Shown piece by piece: positions 26,409 through 36,019 of a stretch of DNA of 64,000 nt (position 1 is its first letter; every line of letters begins with the position of its first letter). The notes under the pieces are model-generated. The model was not told where the DNA came from. It was given only the letters and a program-made list of their open reading frames with translations, and searched no databases. The stretch covers positions 310,001-374,000 of the forward strand of contig CAZIVP010000003.1 in NCBI GenBank assembly GCA_964542915.1. The letters are read 5' to 3'. Source of the DNA: CAZIVP01 sp964542915. Its GTDB lineage: Bacteria > Calditrichota > Calditrichia > Calditrichales > Calditrichaceae. The translations under genes and the position numbers were made by a program.

Positions 26409-27221
26409 ATGCTTATCATCTGTAACGGTATGCAACGCTCTGGTTCAACCCTTCAGTATAATTGGGTTGTGGCATTAGCAGAAATGAAAAATGTTGGAAT
26501 TAATGAAGGCTTTTTCACGGTCACAGATTTTTTGAATAAGTTAGAAAACATCCAAACCTGGGTTAATGATGAAGTATTTCATATAATTAAGGCCCATGAT
26601 TTTTTGCCCATTTGTAAACTTAATTACCAAAATGATAAAATTAAAATTATATATATTTACAGAGATTTGAGGGATGTGGCGCTTTCTTTAAAAATAAAAT
26701 ACGCAGCCTCTGATAAAAATATTTTACAAACCATTGATCGTATGGTTGAAATTTATGACAAAATTAAGAAGCATCCATATTCTCTAATTCAATGCTATGA
26801 AGAGGTTATAGAGAACAAAGCAAAAGCTATTTCTGAAATAATTAAATTTCTAAATATGGAATTGAATTACGAAGCAATTCAGAAAGTTCTGAAAGGAACA
26901 GACATTCAAGAGATTCAAAAAAAAATAAAAAGAATGCCAATCCGCTATAAAATAGGGCAAACAATAAACAATTTATTTAAACGATTACCGTATGCCTTAA
27001 AACGACTACCCAGAAGAATTGGTTTCGTTGCATTTTTTCGCAGACATGTTGTTCCGTATAATATCACTCACAAAGATAGCCAATTTCACATGAACCACAT
27101 TTCAAAAAATAAAGGCAAACCGGGTCAGTGGAGAATTCAACTTGATCAAAATTTAATTCAATTCCTAAATACGCGTTATAAATCATGGTTTACACAAAAT
27201 CAATATCCTGTTAATGAATAA
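26409..27221 (+). CDS. Sulfotransferase-family protein in polysaccharide locus
   Basis: 270 residues. The 5'-phosphosulfate-binding loop of PAPS-dependent sulfotransferases is seen at the N-terminus (CNGMQRSGSTLQYN, residues 5-18), and the 3'-phosphate-binding segment at YIYRDLRDVALSLK (82-95). These enzymes transfer sulfate from PAPS to hydroxyl or amino groups of glycans and other acceptors. The location between flippase and polymerase genes suggests sulfation of the surface polysaccharide, but the acceptor cannot be read from sequence. The Arg/Lys-rich C-terminal third (RLPYALKRLPRRIG) could contact a charged polymer. Starts 29 bp after the flippase and ends 5 bp before the Wzy-like gene. 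Confidence 0.8.
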   Translation: MLIICNGMQRSGSTLQYNWVVALAEMKNVGINEGFFTVTDFLNKLENIQTWVNDEVFHIIKAHDFLPICKLNYQNDKIKIIYIYRDLRDVALSLKIKYAASDKNILQTIDRMVEIYDKIKKHPYSLIQCYEEVIENKAKAISEIIKFLNMELNYEAIQKVLKGTDIQEIQKKIKRMPIRYKIGQTINNLFKRLPYALKRLPRRIGFVAFFRRHVVPYNITHKDSQFHMNHISKNKGKPGQWRIQLDQNLIQFLNTRYKSWFTQNQYPVNE

Positions 27222-27226
27222 TATCT

Positions 27227-28567
27227 ATGGAATTAACAAACCAAAAATTAAAAGGAATACCAGCTAATATAAAAATTTTAATGTTTTTTTATATATTTTC
27301 TTTTTCACTGGATTACCGAAATGCGCCTGGCGCGTCTCTATCTCAAATACTCTTCCTGACAATATATATCATATCTGCTTTTTTATTGATTGTCCTACTT
27401 TTCAGTAGATCTAATACACCCTTAAAATCAATGCATCTTTATTTTATTTCTTTTTTATGGTGGTTTTATTTATTTGTAACATTCCTATCTGCTTTGATTT
27501 TCAGGGTTGCCTTAACCGATTATTTTAAAATTGCGTTACCCCTTTATATGATTGGTATAACCCTGATTATTTTTATCGGATTGATTCATAATCGTTATCA
27601 TTTTATTGAAATTATTCATTTATTATTTTGGGCAGCCTTTATTTCTTTTATACCTCATCTTATAAATAGTTTAACTTCATTTAGTAATAACATTATAGGT
27701 GTGCGTCATCGTATCACAAGTATGGCAATGCCTTTTGTTATATCTTATACTTCTATTCAGTTAATTTTTAATTATAATAATTTAAAATTATTGAAAAAAT
27801 TTTTCTATATATTTATTTTATTGTTTTCAATTGTTTTAATTTTTTATTCACTTACACGAGGATATTTGCTTAATTTAGTATTTATTCTTATTGGTATTGT
27901 AATAATTAACAAATATTGCCAAACAAAATTTAGTTTTATATCTGTCCAAACTCTCCTCAAATTTAGTGGTATTTTTTTGATCACAGTTTTTATTATTCTA
28001 CAATTTCCTTTAGTAGGTGATTTTTTCATACAATGGGCGCGCCGCTTATTTGAGGAAAATGTAAAGCATGGATTGCCACTGACTGCTGTTATTCGTGTTG
28101 CTCAAATTGAAGGACAGTGGGAATCGCTTTTTGAAAGCTTTAATTCTCTTTTATTTGGTAAAGGATTCGGTAGTATTTTTTATTATGGTTTGGATGCTTA
28201 CAAAGTTGTGCCAAATCAATTTTTCCAATTATTTTACACACCATCAGCGCAATTTCCTGATGATCAGACATGGACGCATTATTTTTATTATAATGGCATT
28301 ATTTTTGGGTCAATACTATTATATATTTATTTGAAATCTTTGTTTAATAGTTTTGTTGCTATAAAACAAATACAAGAAACGCTTAGATACAATAAATCGG
28401 AAATTATAACAATTATATCATTTATATCATTACTAGCTTATTTATCAAATAGTTTGTTTTCCAATATTTTTTCACATCGTTTTATTTCTATTATTCTTGG
28501 ATTTATTATCGCCATTTCTAACTATCAATATGATTATTTTAAAAGCTCATTAAGAAATGCAAGATAA
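27227..28567 (+). CDS. Wzy-like O-antigen/polysaccharide polymerase
   Basis: 446 residues, with roughly 11 hydrophobic helices and one larger loop around 270-350 that contains the soluble face (WARRLFEENVKHGLPLTAVI and FGKGFGSIFYYG). This is the layout of Wzy/WaaL-type polymerases and ligases, whose sequence is poorly conserved. The combination with Wzx-like, Wzz-like and an initiating transferase supports polymerase over ligase. Very AT-rich. It overlaps the next glycosyltransferase by 11 bp, so the two are likely coupled. Confidence 0.75.
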   Translation: MELTNQKLKGIPANIKILMFFYIFSFSLDYRNAPGASLSQILFLTIYIISAFLLIVLLFSRSNTPLKSMHLYFISFLWWFYLFVTFLSALIFRVALTDYFKIALPLYMIGITLIIFIGLIHNRYHFIEIIHLLFWAAFISFIPHLINSLTSFSNNIIGVRHRITSMAMPFVISYTSIQLIFNYNNLKLLKKFFYIFILLFSIVLIFYSLTRGYLLNLVFILIGIVIINKYCQTKFSFISVQTLLKFSGIFLITVFIILQFPLVGDFFIQWARRLFEENVKHGLPLTAVIRVAQIEGQWESLFESFNSLLFGKGFGSIFYYGLDAYKVVPNQFFQLFYTPSAQFPDDQTWTHYFYYNGIIFGSILLYIYLKSLFNSFVAIKQIQETLRYNKSEIITIISFISLLAYLSNSLFSNIFSHRFISIILGFIIAISNYQYDYFKSSLRNAR

Positions 28568-29777
28568 TAATAAAATATTATTTGTAGAGCCCGAAATCAC
28601 TGGGCACCATTTAGAATATATCGATCATCTGTGTCGATTTCTTTATTCTACTAAATTAGAACAACAAATTATTTTTTTAGTACACCCTTCATTTCATAAA
28701 GTTATTAAACTTGTCGGTAAGAATAAATGCTTTAAAAAATATAAAAATAAAGGTATACAATTTGTACCAATAACACAACAAGAATATGAATACTATTCAC
28801 ATCGCAAAGAAATGATTGCAGCCCTATTTAAAAACATCCTACTATTACGTTACATCAAACGATACAAACCCGCTCAAGTACTATTTCTGATGGGCGACCA
28901 TTTACAATTTTTGCTTGATTTTTTGTTTGTGTTTAAACGCGTTAAAATTTCGGGCATTATATTTCGGATATCGATTCACTACCATTCATTTTTTGGAGAT
29001 ACGATTTCTCTAAAAGAACGTTTTAAAAATATTCGTAAGTGGCTTCTCTATCAGAAAATGTTGCTTAGCCCGGTTATTGGAACACTTTTCACTCTGGATC
29101 CATTTGTTTTAAATTATGCTAGAAAACGTTTTATTAAAGGGCAAAAGTTTGCAGCAATTCCAGATCCTTCATTGTACCCAGAATTGGATAAACAATATAA
29201 ATCACATACAATTCATCTTAAAATTCCAAAAGATCGAACAATGTTTTTACTTTTCGGTACCATCTCCGAACGTAAAGGGATATTTGTATTATTAGACGCA
29301 CTCCTCAAATTAAGCAATAATGACCAAATTAAAACGGCCGTTTTGCTAGCGGGAGCGGTTGATAAAAATATTAAGGAAAATATTAAGGAAAAAATACAAT
29401 ATATTTCTGAGTATACGAATGTTTGGATACAATTAATTGATGATTTCATTTATGAATACGATCTTGCAAAATATATTGAAATGAGTGATGTCATTCTTCT
29501 ACCTTATCAGCGTTTTGTGGGTTCGAGCGGAGCTCTTTTATGGGCAGCCGGGGTAGGTAAGCCTGTTATTACTCAAAATTTTGGGTTGGTGGGAAAATGG
29601 GCACGAACCTTAAAATTAGGATTAGATGTAGACACAACCAACTCTAATTCTCTTAAAATGGCGATGGCTAAAATGATTGATAAAGAAATACATTTTTTAA
29701 ATAAAGGCAACGTAAAAACATTTTTAAAGAATAAAACACCAGAAAATTTTGCAAAATTGATTATTGATAATATTTAA
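28557..29777 (+). CDS. Glycosyltransferase, GT4-like (GT-B fold)
   Basis: 406 residues. The N-terminal acceptor half begins ILFVEPEITGHHLEYIDHL. The C-terminal donor half has FGTISERKGIFVLLDALLKL (about 232-251), which is the common GT4 nucleotide-sugar domain start, then YIEMSDVILLPYQRFVGSSG and LLWAAGVGKPVITQNFG; the usual E-x7-E is weak here. It would add one sugar to the lipid-linked repeat unit at the cytoplasmic face. The ATG lies inside the last codons of the Wzy-like gene. Donor and linkage cannot be inferred. Confidence 0.75.
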   Translation: MQDNNKILFVEPEITGHHLEYIDHLCRFLYSTKLEQQIIFLVHPSFHKVIKLVGKNKCFKKYKNKGIQFVPITQQEYEYYSHRKEMIAALFKNILLLRYIKRYKPAQVLFLMGDHLQFLLDFLFVFKRVKISGIIFRISIHYHSFFGDTISLKERFKNIRKWLLYQKMLLSPVIGTLFTLDPFVLNYARKRFIKGQKFAAIPDPSLYPELDKQYKSHTIHLKIPKDRTMFLLFGTISERKGIFVLLDALLKLSNNDQIKTAVLLAGAVDKNIKENIKEKIQYISEYTNVWIQLIDDFIYEYDLAKYIEMSDVILLPYQRFVGSSGALLWAAGVGKPVITQNFGLVGKWARTLKLGLDVDTTNSNSLKMAMAKMIDKEIHFLNKGNVKTFLKNKTPENFAKLIIDNI

Positions 29778-30535
29778 TCGATTTAATAAGATTTTGAATC
29801 CAAAATTAAATCCAATATTTGTAAGCGGAGCGCAATTGTAAGCACATCCTAGGTTTGAAATATTTTTTCTATACAATATAATGTTAAACAAACACATGTA
29901 CCATTAAACATTTATTTATAATTGGCTTTCATCTTATGCTATTTAAATTATAAATAACCTATGTTGGTGAAGAATTAAAAAGGTATTAACAAGTTTTCAT
30001 ATTTTATTTATACTTATTATCACTTTAATATTATTTATTTTTTCAGTAAAATGGGTTTCATGTTTTTACAATGTTCTTTATTTTTGAATTACTTTGTCAT
30101 CTTTTGCATTCTGGTTTGGAATAAATATTATATATAATCTTTTATACTATAGCTATTAATATTGTTATTATTTAAACATAGCTTGATTGGTTTTAAGGTG
30201 ATAATAGTTAAAGTATAAATTATGATTTTAAATGTGATGAGAATTTTGGCCTTAGATAATATAAAATAAATAAACTTTATATATGCTTTATGGCTAAATT
30301 GAAGATAGAAATCTTATAAATTTATTAACAGTTATGATATAAACGAATATAAGAGAATATACCATGTTCACATATGAAAAACTGGTGGCACTTCATTAAA
30401 CCATATGTTTTTTTCAATAACTAATCGAGTTCAAATATAAAAATAAACAATAATGATGAGCTATATGTATTACAAGAACAATTGAAAAATGAATATATTT
30501 TTATTAATGACTAAAATGGATAAAGAATCATTAGA
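29778..30535. other. Long AT-rich gap inside the polysaccharide locus
   Basis: About 760 bp of very AT-rich DNA with no credible gene on either strand. Near its end, an ATG at 30374 opens a 16-codon frame (MKNWWHFIKPYVFF...) that resembles the first residues of a membrane-protein gene but stops at once; it may be the stump of a lost gene. No IS ends, RNA genes or clear terminators seen. Gaps of this size inside an otherwise tight gene set suggest past deletion or insertion. Confidence 0.5.
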
Positions 30536-31606
30536 ATGAAAATTGCAATTATACAACAAGTAATTCCTCACTATAGAGAACCTTTTTTTAAGGGATTGAA
30601 AGATAAATTTCATATTGATATTTTTACATATTTTAAAAAAACAAACACTCATGTTAATAATCTATTTTTATCAAATATAAAAACTTTTGGGCTCTGGTCT
30701 ATTTATATATTCAAATTTTATTATTATAATATATTCAAAATAATAAAAAATAAATATGATGTAATTATTATTCCTGCGGAAATACGAGGAATTTCAAATT
30801 GGTTATTGTTAATACTACCTATTAAGACTAAAATTATTCTTTGGGGGCATGTAATAAGTGTTAACCGTTATCTGATTGAATCTAGAAATCTACCACTTAT
30901 AAAAAAATATTTTTTGAAAATGGCAGATTATGTTTGGTTATATACCTTTAAAGAAAAAGAATTACTTGAAAAATTCCTTCACACTAATAAAACAATTGCA
31001 CTTAATAATACAATAGACACACAGCCAATCATAAGATTAAATCAAAATAAAACTTTTAAACGTATATATAAAGAATATTGTAGAATAAATCAAGAAACTA
31101 TTTTTATATACTGCGCTCGTTTCACGAACTTGTTACGCCGTAACGATTTATTGATTAAGTTTATAGAAATAATGGATCCTAAAAAATATGGATTTATAAT
31201 TATTGGTGATGGACCATTTAAACCTGATTTTACAAAGTACAGTAACGTATATGACTTTGGAGCAGTTTATGATTTTAGTGTTAAGTCAAAACTTTTTTCT
31301 ATCTCTGATTTATATTTTCAACCTGCTTGGTTGGGGCTCTCTGTGGTCGAAGCATTGGCTTATGGAAAACCTATATTTACCCTGGAAAGAAGTAAAGATA
31401 TCGTACAGTGTGTTGAATACGCATACGTTAAACACCTTTTTAATGGATACATTGCTGAAAATCTATTTGATTTAGCATTGTTTATTAATAATTTAAACAA
31501 ATTACAGTTAAAACAAATGCAGAAAAATTCGGTTGACTATGTTAAAATGTATTTAACTATTGAAAAAATGATTTTAAATTCAATTAATTCATTAGAAGAT
31601 TTGTAA
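30536..31606 (+). CDS. Glycosyltransferase, GT4-like
   Basis: 356 residues. Starts MKIAIIQQVIPHYREPFFKG, a common N-terminus of GT4 enzymes. The donor domain contains YCARFTNLLRRNDLLIKFIE, IIGDGP (about 220-225) and the E-x7-E region PAWLGLSVVEALAYGKPIF (about 262-280). A predicted cytoplasmic or membrane-associated enzyme of repeat-unit assembly. It is flanked by AT-rich gaps of 758 bp and 238 bp and has the same AT-rich codon use as its neighbours. Sugar specificity unknown. Confidence 0.8.
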   Translation: MKIAIIQQVIPHYREPFFKGLKDKFHIDIFTYFKKTNTHVNNLFLSNIKTFGLWSIYIFKFYYYNIFKIIKNKYDVIIIPAEIRGISNWLLLILPIKTKIILWGHVISVNRYLIESRNLPLIKKYFLKMADYVWLYTFKEKELLEKFLHTNKTIALNNTIDTQPIIRLNQNKTFKRIYKEYCRINQETIFIYCARFTNLLRRNDLLIKFIEIMDPKKYGFIIIGDGPFKPDFTKYSNVYDFGAVYDFSVKSKLFSISDLYFQPAWLGLSVVEALAYGKPIFTLERSKDIVQCVEYAYVKHLFNGYIAENLFDLALFINNLNKLQLKQMQKNSVDYVKMYLTIEKMILNSINSLEDL

Positions 31607-31844
31607 AAAGTAACAATAATAAATAACAAGTATTTGATAGCATTACAGGTCTCATTTTTAGTTAAATTATTTTACATGATTGATGTACAATAATTACATA
31701 CAGATATAATCTAATTTAAATAATTATTATAATTTTTTGATAGTTAAGTAGCTTATATTAACTTGTAGTTTCACTATCATTAGAAAAGTTTTAATAATGC
31801 ATATATTTAGTTACTTTTTAAGGAGGCCCTGAATAATAAATTCT

Positions 31845-32939
31845 ATGTTAAAGATTCTAATAATAGGCCCGTTTCCACCTCCTATTACCGGACAATCACT
31901 TTCTAACAGAGTTGTATATGATAATTTCAAAAAAAGAGAATGTATTCACATTAAACGAATCGATTTATCACATAAAATATTTGACAACGCGATTGGAAAA
32001 TTAAGTACAAAAAAATTATTGTACTCAGTCTCATCATTTAATTTGTTAAAATTAATAAAAACTGATGTAATATACGCCACTCCTGGCTGGACATTTCTCG
32101 GTATTTTAAAATACATGCCCTTTTTTATTTTTGCCTATTTACTTAAAAAAAAAATAATACTCCATATTCATAATGATTCAATGTGGATCGAATATTCCAA
32201 ATTAAATGGAATAAAAAAAATGATTTACCAAAAAATTTTATCTTTAGCCAATTGTGGAATTGTTCTATCTGAATCATTAAAGCGCAATTTGAGTCCATTT
32301 GTTCATGATAAAAATAAAATATTTGTTGTCTCGAATTTTGTTGAAGCTCCACTTTTTGACTTTAATATTAAATCAAAGCTTAATAATGGATTTAATTCTC
32401 TAAAAATTTGTTATTTAAGTAATCTAATGGAACAAAAAGGTATTTATGATTTTTTTAAAGCACTTATTCTATTAAAAAAAAATGGTATCCATTTTAGTGC
32501 ACATATCGCAGGAGAAATTGATTTAAAAATAAAAAATGATATAGATGAATACTTGAAAATTCTAAAAGAAAATATTATTTACTATGGTTCTGTATCGCTT
32601 GATGAAAAAAAAGATATTTTAATAAATACAAATGTTTTTGTATTTCCCTCTAAATTTAATGAGGGACAACCAATAGTTCTGCTTGAAGCACTGGCAACAG
32701 CCAATATTATATTAACTACCCCTAATGGAGGAATTAAAGAAATAATATCAGAAAATAAAAATGGATTTTTTATAAATCCTGCTGATTTTTACAACATATA
32801 TGAAAAATTAATTTATGTCAATTGTCATATTAGTGAATTAAAGGTTATTGCGTTGTATAATCATTATTATGCCAAAAAATTTCATATCAGTAAGTTCTTA
32901 GATAATATACATACTTCAATACTTAAATGTCTTAATTAG
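31845..32939 (+). CDS. Glycosyltransferase, GT4-like
   Basis: 364 residues. Starts LKILIIGPFPPPITGQSLSN, a classic GT4 N-terminal strand plus Gly/Pro loop. The donor domain has YLSNLMEQKGIYDFFKALIL (about 187-206), VFPSKFNEGQPIVLLEALAT with the E-x7-E pattern (about 265-284) and NGGIKEII. The start is odd: a perfect AAGGAGG lies about 19 nt before the ATG, too far for normal use, and only ATA codons occur in frame nearer to it. The N-terminal motif nevertheless needs to begin at this ATG. Role in repeat-unit assembly inferred from context. Confidence 0.8.
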   Translation: MLKILIIGPFPPPITGQSLSNRVVYDNFKKRECIHIKRIDLSHKIFDNAIGKLSTKKLLYSVSSFNLLKLIKTDVIYATPGWTFLGILKYMPFFIFAYLLKKKIILHIHNDSMWIEYSKLNGIKKMIYQKILSLANCGIVLSESLKRNLSPFVHDKNKIFVVSNFVEAPLFDFNIKSKLNNGFNSLKICYLSNLMEQKGIYDFFKALILLKKNGIHFSAHIAGEIDLKIKNDIDEYLKILKENIIYYGSVSLDEKKDILINTNVFVFPSKFNEGQPIVLLEALATANIILTTPNGGIKEIISENKNGFFINPADFYNIYEKLIYVNCHISELKVIALYNHYYAKKFHISKFLDNIHTSILKCLN

Positions 32940-33117
32940 TTTGTATAAGTTTCAATTGTTATTATATAAGAATTACTTAATTTAAATTATCTATTTAAAA
33001 GGCACTGTGTAATTTATTAAATAATTATTATACTATTATATTTCAATTTGTATAATACCTATAGTAAACAATATCCTAAAATCAAATTCAACTTAAAGAT
33101 TTTAAATATATATTGTT

Positions 33118-34305
33118 ATGAAAAATAACATCCTTCTCCACGACTACGCCGGCCATGCCTTTACATTCGAGTTAGCGCGCTTCCTGGCCCGTAAAGGCTA
33201 TAAGGTAAAATACTTGTTTACATCGGCAAGCGGCGGCCCCAAAGGCAACTTCGCCGTCAATACCGGGGGATTAGACGTTGAAGATGTTGCTATATTTAAA
33301 GTATCCAAGGGTCGCTTTTTAAAACGCGCCCTGCACGAGCGCGCCTATGGTAAACGATTGATACAAAAAATCGAGAAGTACCGGCCGGACATTCTCATTT
33401 CCACAAATACCCCTCTCCTGGCTGAGACGCTGTTATCTAAATGGAGCAAACAAAATCAGATTCCCTGTATTTTTTGGCTGCAAGATTTATTGAGTGTGGC
33501 CGCGCGCTCCATTCTCTCACAAAAATACAAAGGCTTCGGGACGATTATTGGTAACTATTTTGAACGATTGGAAAAAAAGATTCTTGAACGAGCCGATACG
33601 GTAATTACCATCAGCGACGATTTCTTTCCTGTCTTGAAGCAGTGGAATATTGATACCAGCAAAATTACAGTCATTCATAATTGGGCGACGATCAACGATA
33701 TCCCGGTAATGGATCGCCATAATTACTTTTCTAAGAAACACAAGTTGGATAATCGATTTGTTGTTTTATACTCCGGAACCCTCGGCATGAAACAAAATCC
33801 GGATTTGATTTATCAAACGGCAAAACAATTGAACGCTCATCCGGATATTCTTTTTTTAGTGGTATCCGAGGGCTTGGGGGCGGATTTTCTCAATAAACGC
33901 CTTAGAACGCAGCCATTATCGAATATCAAATTGCTTCCCTTCCAGTCATTTGAGACATTACCCCAATTACTGGCCTCAGCCGATATTTTATTGACTCTTT
34001 TAAACAACGATGGTAGTAATTACTGTGTCCCTTCCAAAGTGTGGTCCGGCTTTTGTTCGGCCCGTCCTGCGATCCTGGTGGTTCCCGAAAACAACCTGGC
34101 GGCCCGCATAACTAAATCCCATAAGGCCGGTCTGGTGTTACACGACAACCATCCAAAACAACTGGCCGATGCCGTCTTGAAATTGAAAAAGCATCCCGAA
34201 TTACGTAAAACTTTTAGCGCCAACGCACGGCAATACGCCGAGACGCATTTTGATATTAACCGTATCGGATCGAATTTTGTTGATATTTTAAATGGATTCA
34301 AATAA
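33118..34305 (+). CDS. Glycosyltransferase, GT4, WbuB-like
   Basis: 395 residues. N-terminal LLHDYAGHAFTFELARFLAR and FTSASGGPKGNF match the WbuB/colanic-type GT4 subgroup. The donor domain has VVLYSGTLGMKQNPDLIYQTA (first 20 residues diagnostic), VVSEGLGADFL and CVPSKVWSGFCSARPAILVV. Composition returns here to the moderate GC of the rest of the window, so it marks the right edge of the AT-rich block. Followed by a 534-bp gap and the initiating sugar-phosphate transferase, likely its pathway partner: it could add the second sugar of the repeat unit. Confidence 0.83.
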   Translation: MKNNILLHDYAGHAFTFELARFLARKGYKVKYLFTSASGGPKGNFAVNTGGLDVEDVAIFKVSKGRFLKRALHERAYGKRLIQKIEKYRPDILISTNTPLLAETLLSKWSKQNQIPCIFWLQDLLSVAARSILSQKYKGFGTIIGNYFERLEKKILERADTVITISDDFFPVLKQWNIDTSKITVIHNWATINDIPVMDRHNYFSKKHKLDNRFVVLYSGTLGMKQNPDLIYQTAKQLNAHPDILFLVVSEGLGADFLNKRLRTQPLSNIKLLPFQSFETLPQLLASADILLTLLNNDGSNYCVPSKVWSGFCSARPAILVVPENNLAARITKSHKAGLVLHDNHPKQLADAVLKLKKHPELRKTFSANARQYAETHFDINRIGSNFVDILNGFK

Positions 34306-34839
34306 GATTTAACAGTGCCTTCCAATTCGTTGAGATACTGTCGTTGAATGAATCAGGCCAAAACCAATGCGCTTATTGAACCCGTTTAAATCAAAGTCTC
34401 AAAATTATCCGTTTTATTTGAGACATATACGTTTTATTTTGAAAACGTATTGCAACTCTATAAATTATCCTAAATCATATAAAATAACTTATGGGAAGAT
34501 TTGATCCGTTCTTTATCAAACACTGCAAATTCAATCGTCAAAAGGACGCTATACAATTAAAGCAGGATCGTTTGATTTCGATTTAAAGATAATTGTCAAA
34601 TATTTGGGCATTCATTCGATACGTTGGCAAGTACGGTTAAAAAAGGATACTACTTCTGGAGACCAATCATTCTGTAATCTGAATCACATAATCGTACGAT
34701 ATTTTAGCTAATTTTTATGATTATATGATATTGTGGTAAGTTTGATTATCATTCATTTCAAATATAAAGAGGGTTATGCACGCCTGCGGTTGGCGTAATG
34801 ACGGTATGAGCAGGCATTTGTTGTTGCAGAAATTAATAA
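34306..34839. other. Intergenic gap before the initiating transferase
   Basis: About 530 bp, AT-rich, no supported gene. A 31-codon frame from 34491 (MGRFDPFFIKH...) has no ribosome-binding site and no recognisable family. The region probably contains the promoter for the sugar-phosphate transferase. No repeats or RNA genes recognised. Confidence 0.45.
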
Positions 34840-35601
34840 ATGGAATTGTCAAAGGCACAGGAGAGCAATCTGTTGGTTGATAATATCGTAGACCCGACCA
34901 TTCGTGTAAAAGTTCGTTCCATCCTTAAAGACAATAACAGCGCAACCGCCAAACCTCGTAAAGAGCATCCTCACCTATCCCAAACGGCGCATACGGACCG
35001 TTTCTTTTTTAATCTACTTGAAAAAATGATTGCCGCCATACTGTTGGTAATCGCTATGCCCCTCGGTCTTTCCATCGCCTTATTCATCTGGCTAAGCGAT
35101 GGCAAACCGGTTTTTTTCAGACAGAAACGGATGGGACAACATGGTAATGTTTTTCGTATTTTTAAATTCCGAACCATGCGCCATGACGCCGAAACCCTTC
35201 TGAAAAGCGATCCGTTACTTTACCAGAAATACATCGCAAACGACTATAAACTACCTGCGCATGAAGACCCGCGTATGTTGCCGATCGGCCGCTTTCTACG
35301 GCGATACAGTTTCGATGAAATACCGCAGTTCATCAATGTTCTGCTTGGAGAAATGCATCTGGTCGGGCCGCGTCCTATCGTAACGGACGAACTGGAACGG
35401 TACGGTGAACATGCAGATGTGTTCCTCTCCGTAAAACCCGGTATCACGGGACTCTGGCAGGTAACGGGCCGCAGTGAAATCGGCTATCCCGATCGCAAAT
35501 ATCTGGACTTACTCTATATTCAAAACCGCTCGCTGCGTCTGGATTTTACTATTCTGGCAAAAACCATCTGGAAAGTCATCAAACGCGACGGCGCCTACTG
35601 A
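34840..35601 (+). CDS. Initiating sugar-phosphate transferase (polyprenyl-phosphate hexose-1-P transferase, WcaJ/WbaP-type)
   Basis: 253 residues. A soluble N-terminal stretch (1-62) is followed by one membrane or re-entrant helix (about 66-88), then the catalytic domain: FFRQKRMGQHGNVFRIFKFR, TMRHDAE, RRYSFDEIPQFINVLLGEM, HLVGPRPIVTDE and KPGITGLWQVTGRSEI. It transfers a hexose-1-phosphate from UDP-sugar to undecaprenyl phosphate at the cytoplasmic face, starting each polysaccharide repeat unit. It is the short form without the four-helix N-terminal part of WcaJ. Last gene of the plus-strand polysaccharide locus; a GC-rich hairpin follows at 35631-35658. Confidence 0.92.
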   Translation: MELSKAQESNLLVDNIVDPTIRVKVRSILKDNNSATAKPRKEHPHLSQTAHTDRFFFNLLEKMIAAILLVIAMPLGLSIALFIWLSDGKPVFFRQKRMGQHGNVFRIFKFRTMRHDAETLLKSDPLLYQKYIANDYKLPAHEDPRMLPIGRFLRRYSFDEIPQFINVLLGEMHLVGPRPIVTDELERYGEHADVFLSVKPGITGLWQVTGRSEIGYPDRKYLDLLYIQNRSLRLDFTILAKTIWKVIKRDGAY

Positions 35602-35630
35602 GCTGGCGATAAAACCCTCCCCCTGCACCT

Positions 35631-35658
35631 CCTCCCTGCTTTTATTTTGGCAGGGAGG
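35631..35658. terminator. Hairpin after the sugar-phosphate transferase
   Basis: CCTCCCTGC (35631-35639) pairs perfectly with GCAGGGAGG (35650-35658) across a 10-nt T-rich loop, 30 bp after the stop codon. No T-run follows on the plus strand, so it is at best an imperfect terminator. Confidence 0.4.
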
Positions 35659-35798
35659 GGGATCGGCTGCCTTGCGACGTTCAGGTATCCATTTACAAAT
35701 TATTTTGGACAGGCTCGAACAACACTAACGATTTATTGTATAATAACGAAGCGTCGTATCTTTCATTATTGACAATTTTTTATTAGAATAGCCTCGAC

Positions 35799-35872
35799 GG
35801 GCGGTTAGCTCAGCCGGTTAGAGCGCTGTGCTCACATCGCAGAGGTCACTGGTTCGAATCCAGTACCGCCCA
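35799..35872 (+). tRNA. tRNA-Val (anticodon CAC)
   Basis: A full cloverleaf: acceptor GGGCGGT/ACCGCCC, D-stem GCTC/GAGC, anticodon stem CTGTG/CGCAG with loop CTCACAT (anticodon CAC at 35833-35835, reads GUG), T-stem ACTGG/CCAGT with loop TTCGAAT, discriminator A at 35872. 74 nt; the 3' CCA is not encoded (CCC follows). It lies at the boundary between the polysaccharide locus and the flagellar/glycan region. Confidence 0.97.
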
Positions 35873-35875
35873 CCC

Positions 35876-35912
35876 AAAAGGCCTTGTGCATCATGCATGA
35901 GGCCTTTTTTTT
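35876..35912 (+). terminator. Strong bidirectional terminator after tRNA-Val
   Basis: AAAAGGCCT (35876-35884) pairs with AGGCCTTTT (35900-35908), with an inner TGCAT/ATGCA extension, and the stem is followed by a run of T. On the minus strand the stem is followed by TTTT, so it can also end transcripts from the convergent glycan operon finishing at 36020. Confidence 0.85.
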
Positions 35913-36019
35913 ATGTCAAAAAACTCGCTATCCGATAAAAACCATGCAATGCGATCGTTAAAAAAAGTATTACAAGAGGTGAAGATAAGCTTCCAGAAAT
36001 AAGATTCAGGCGATATCGA

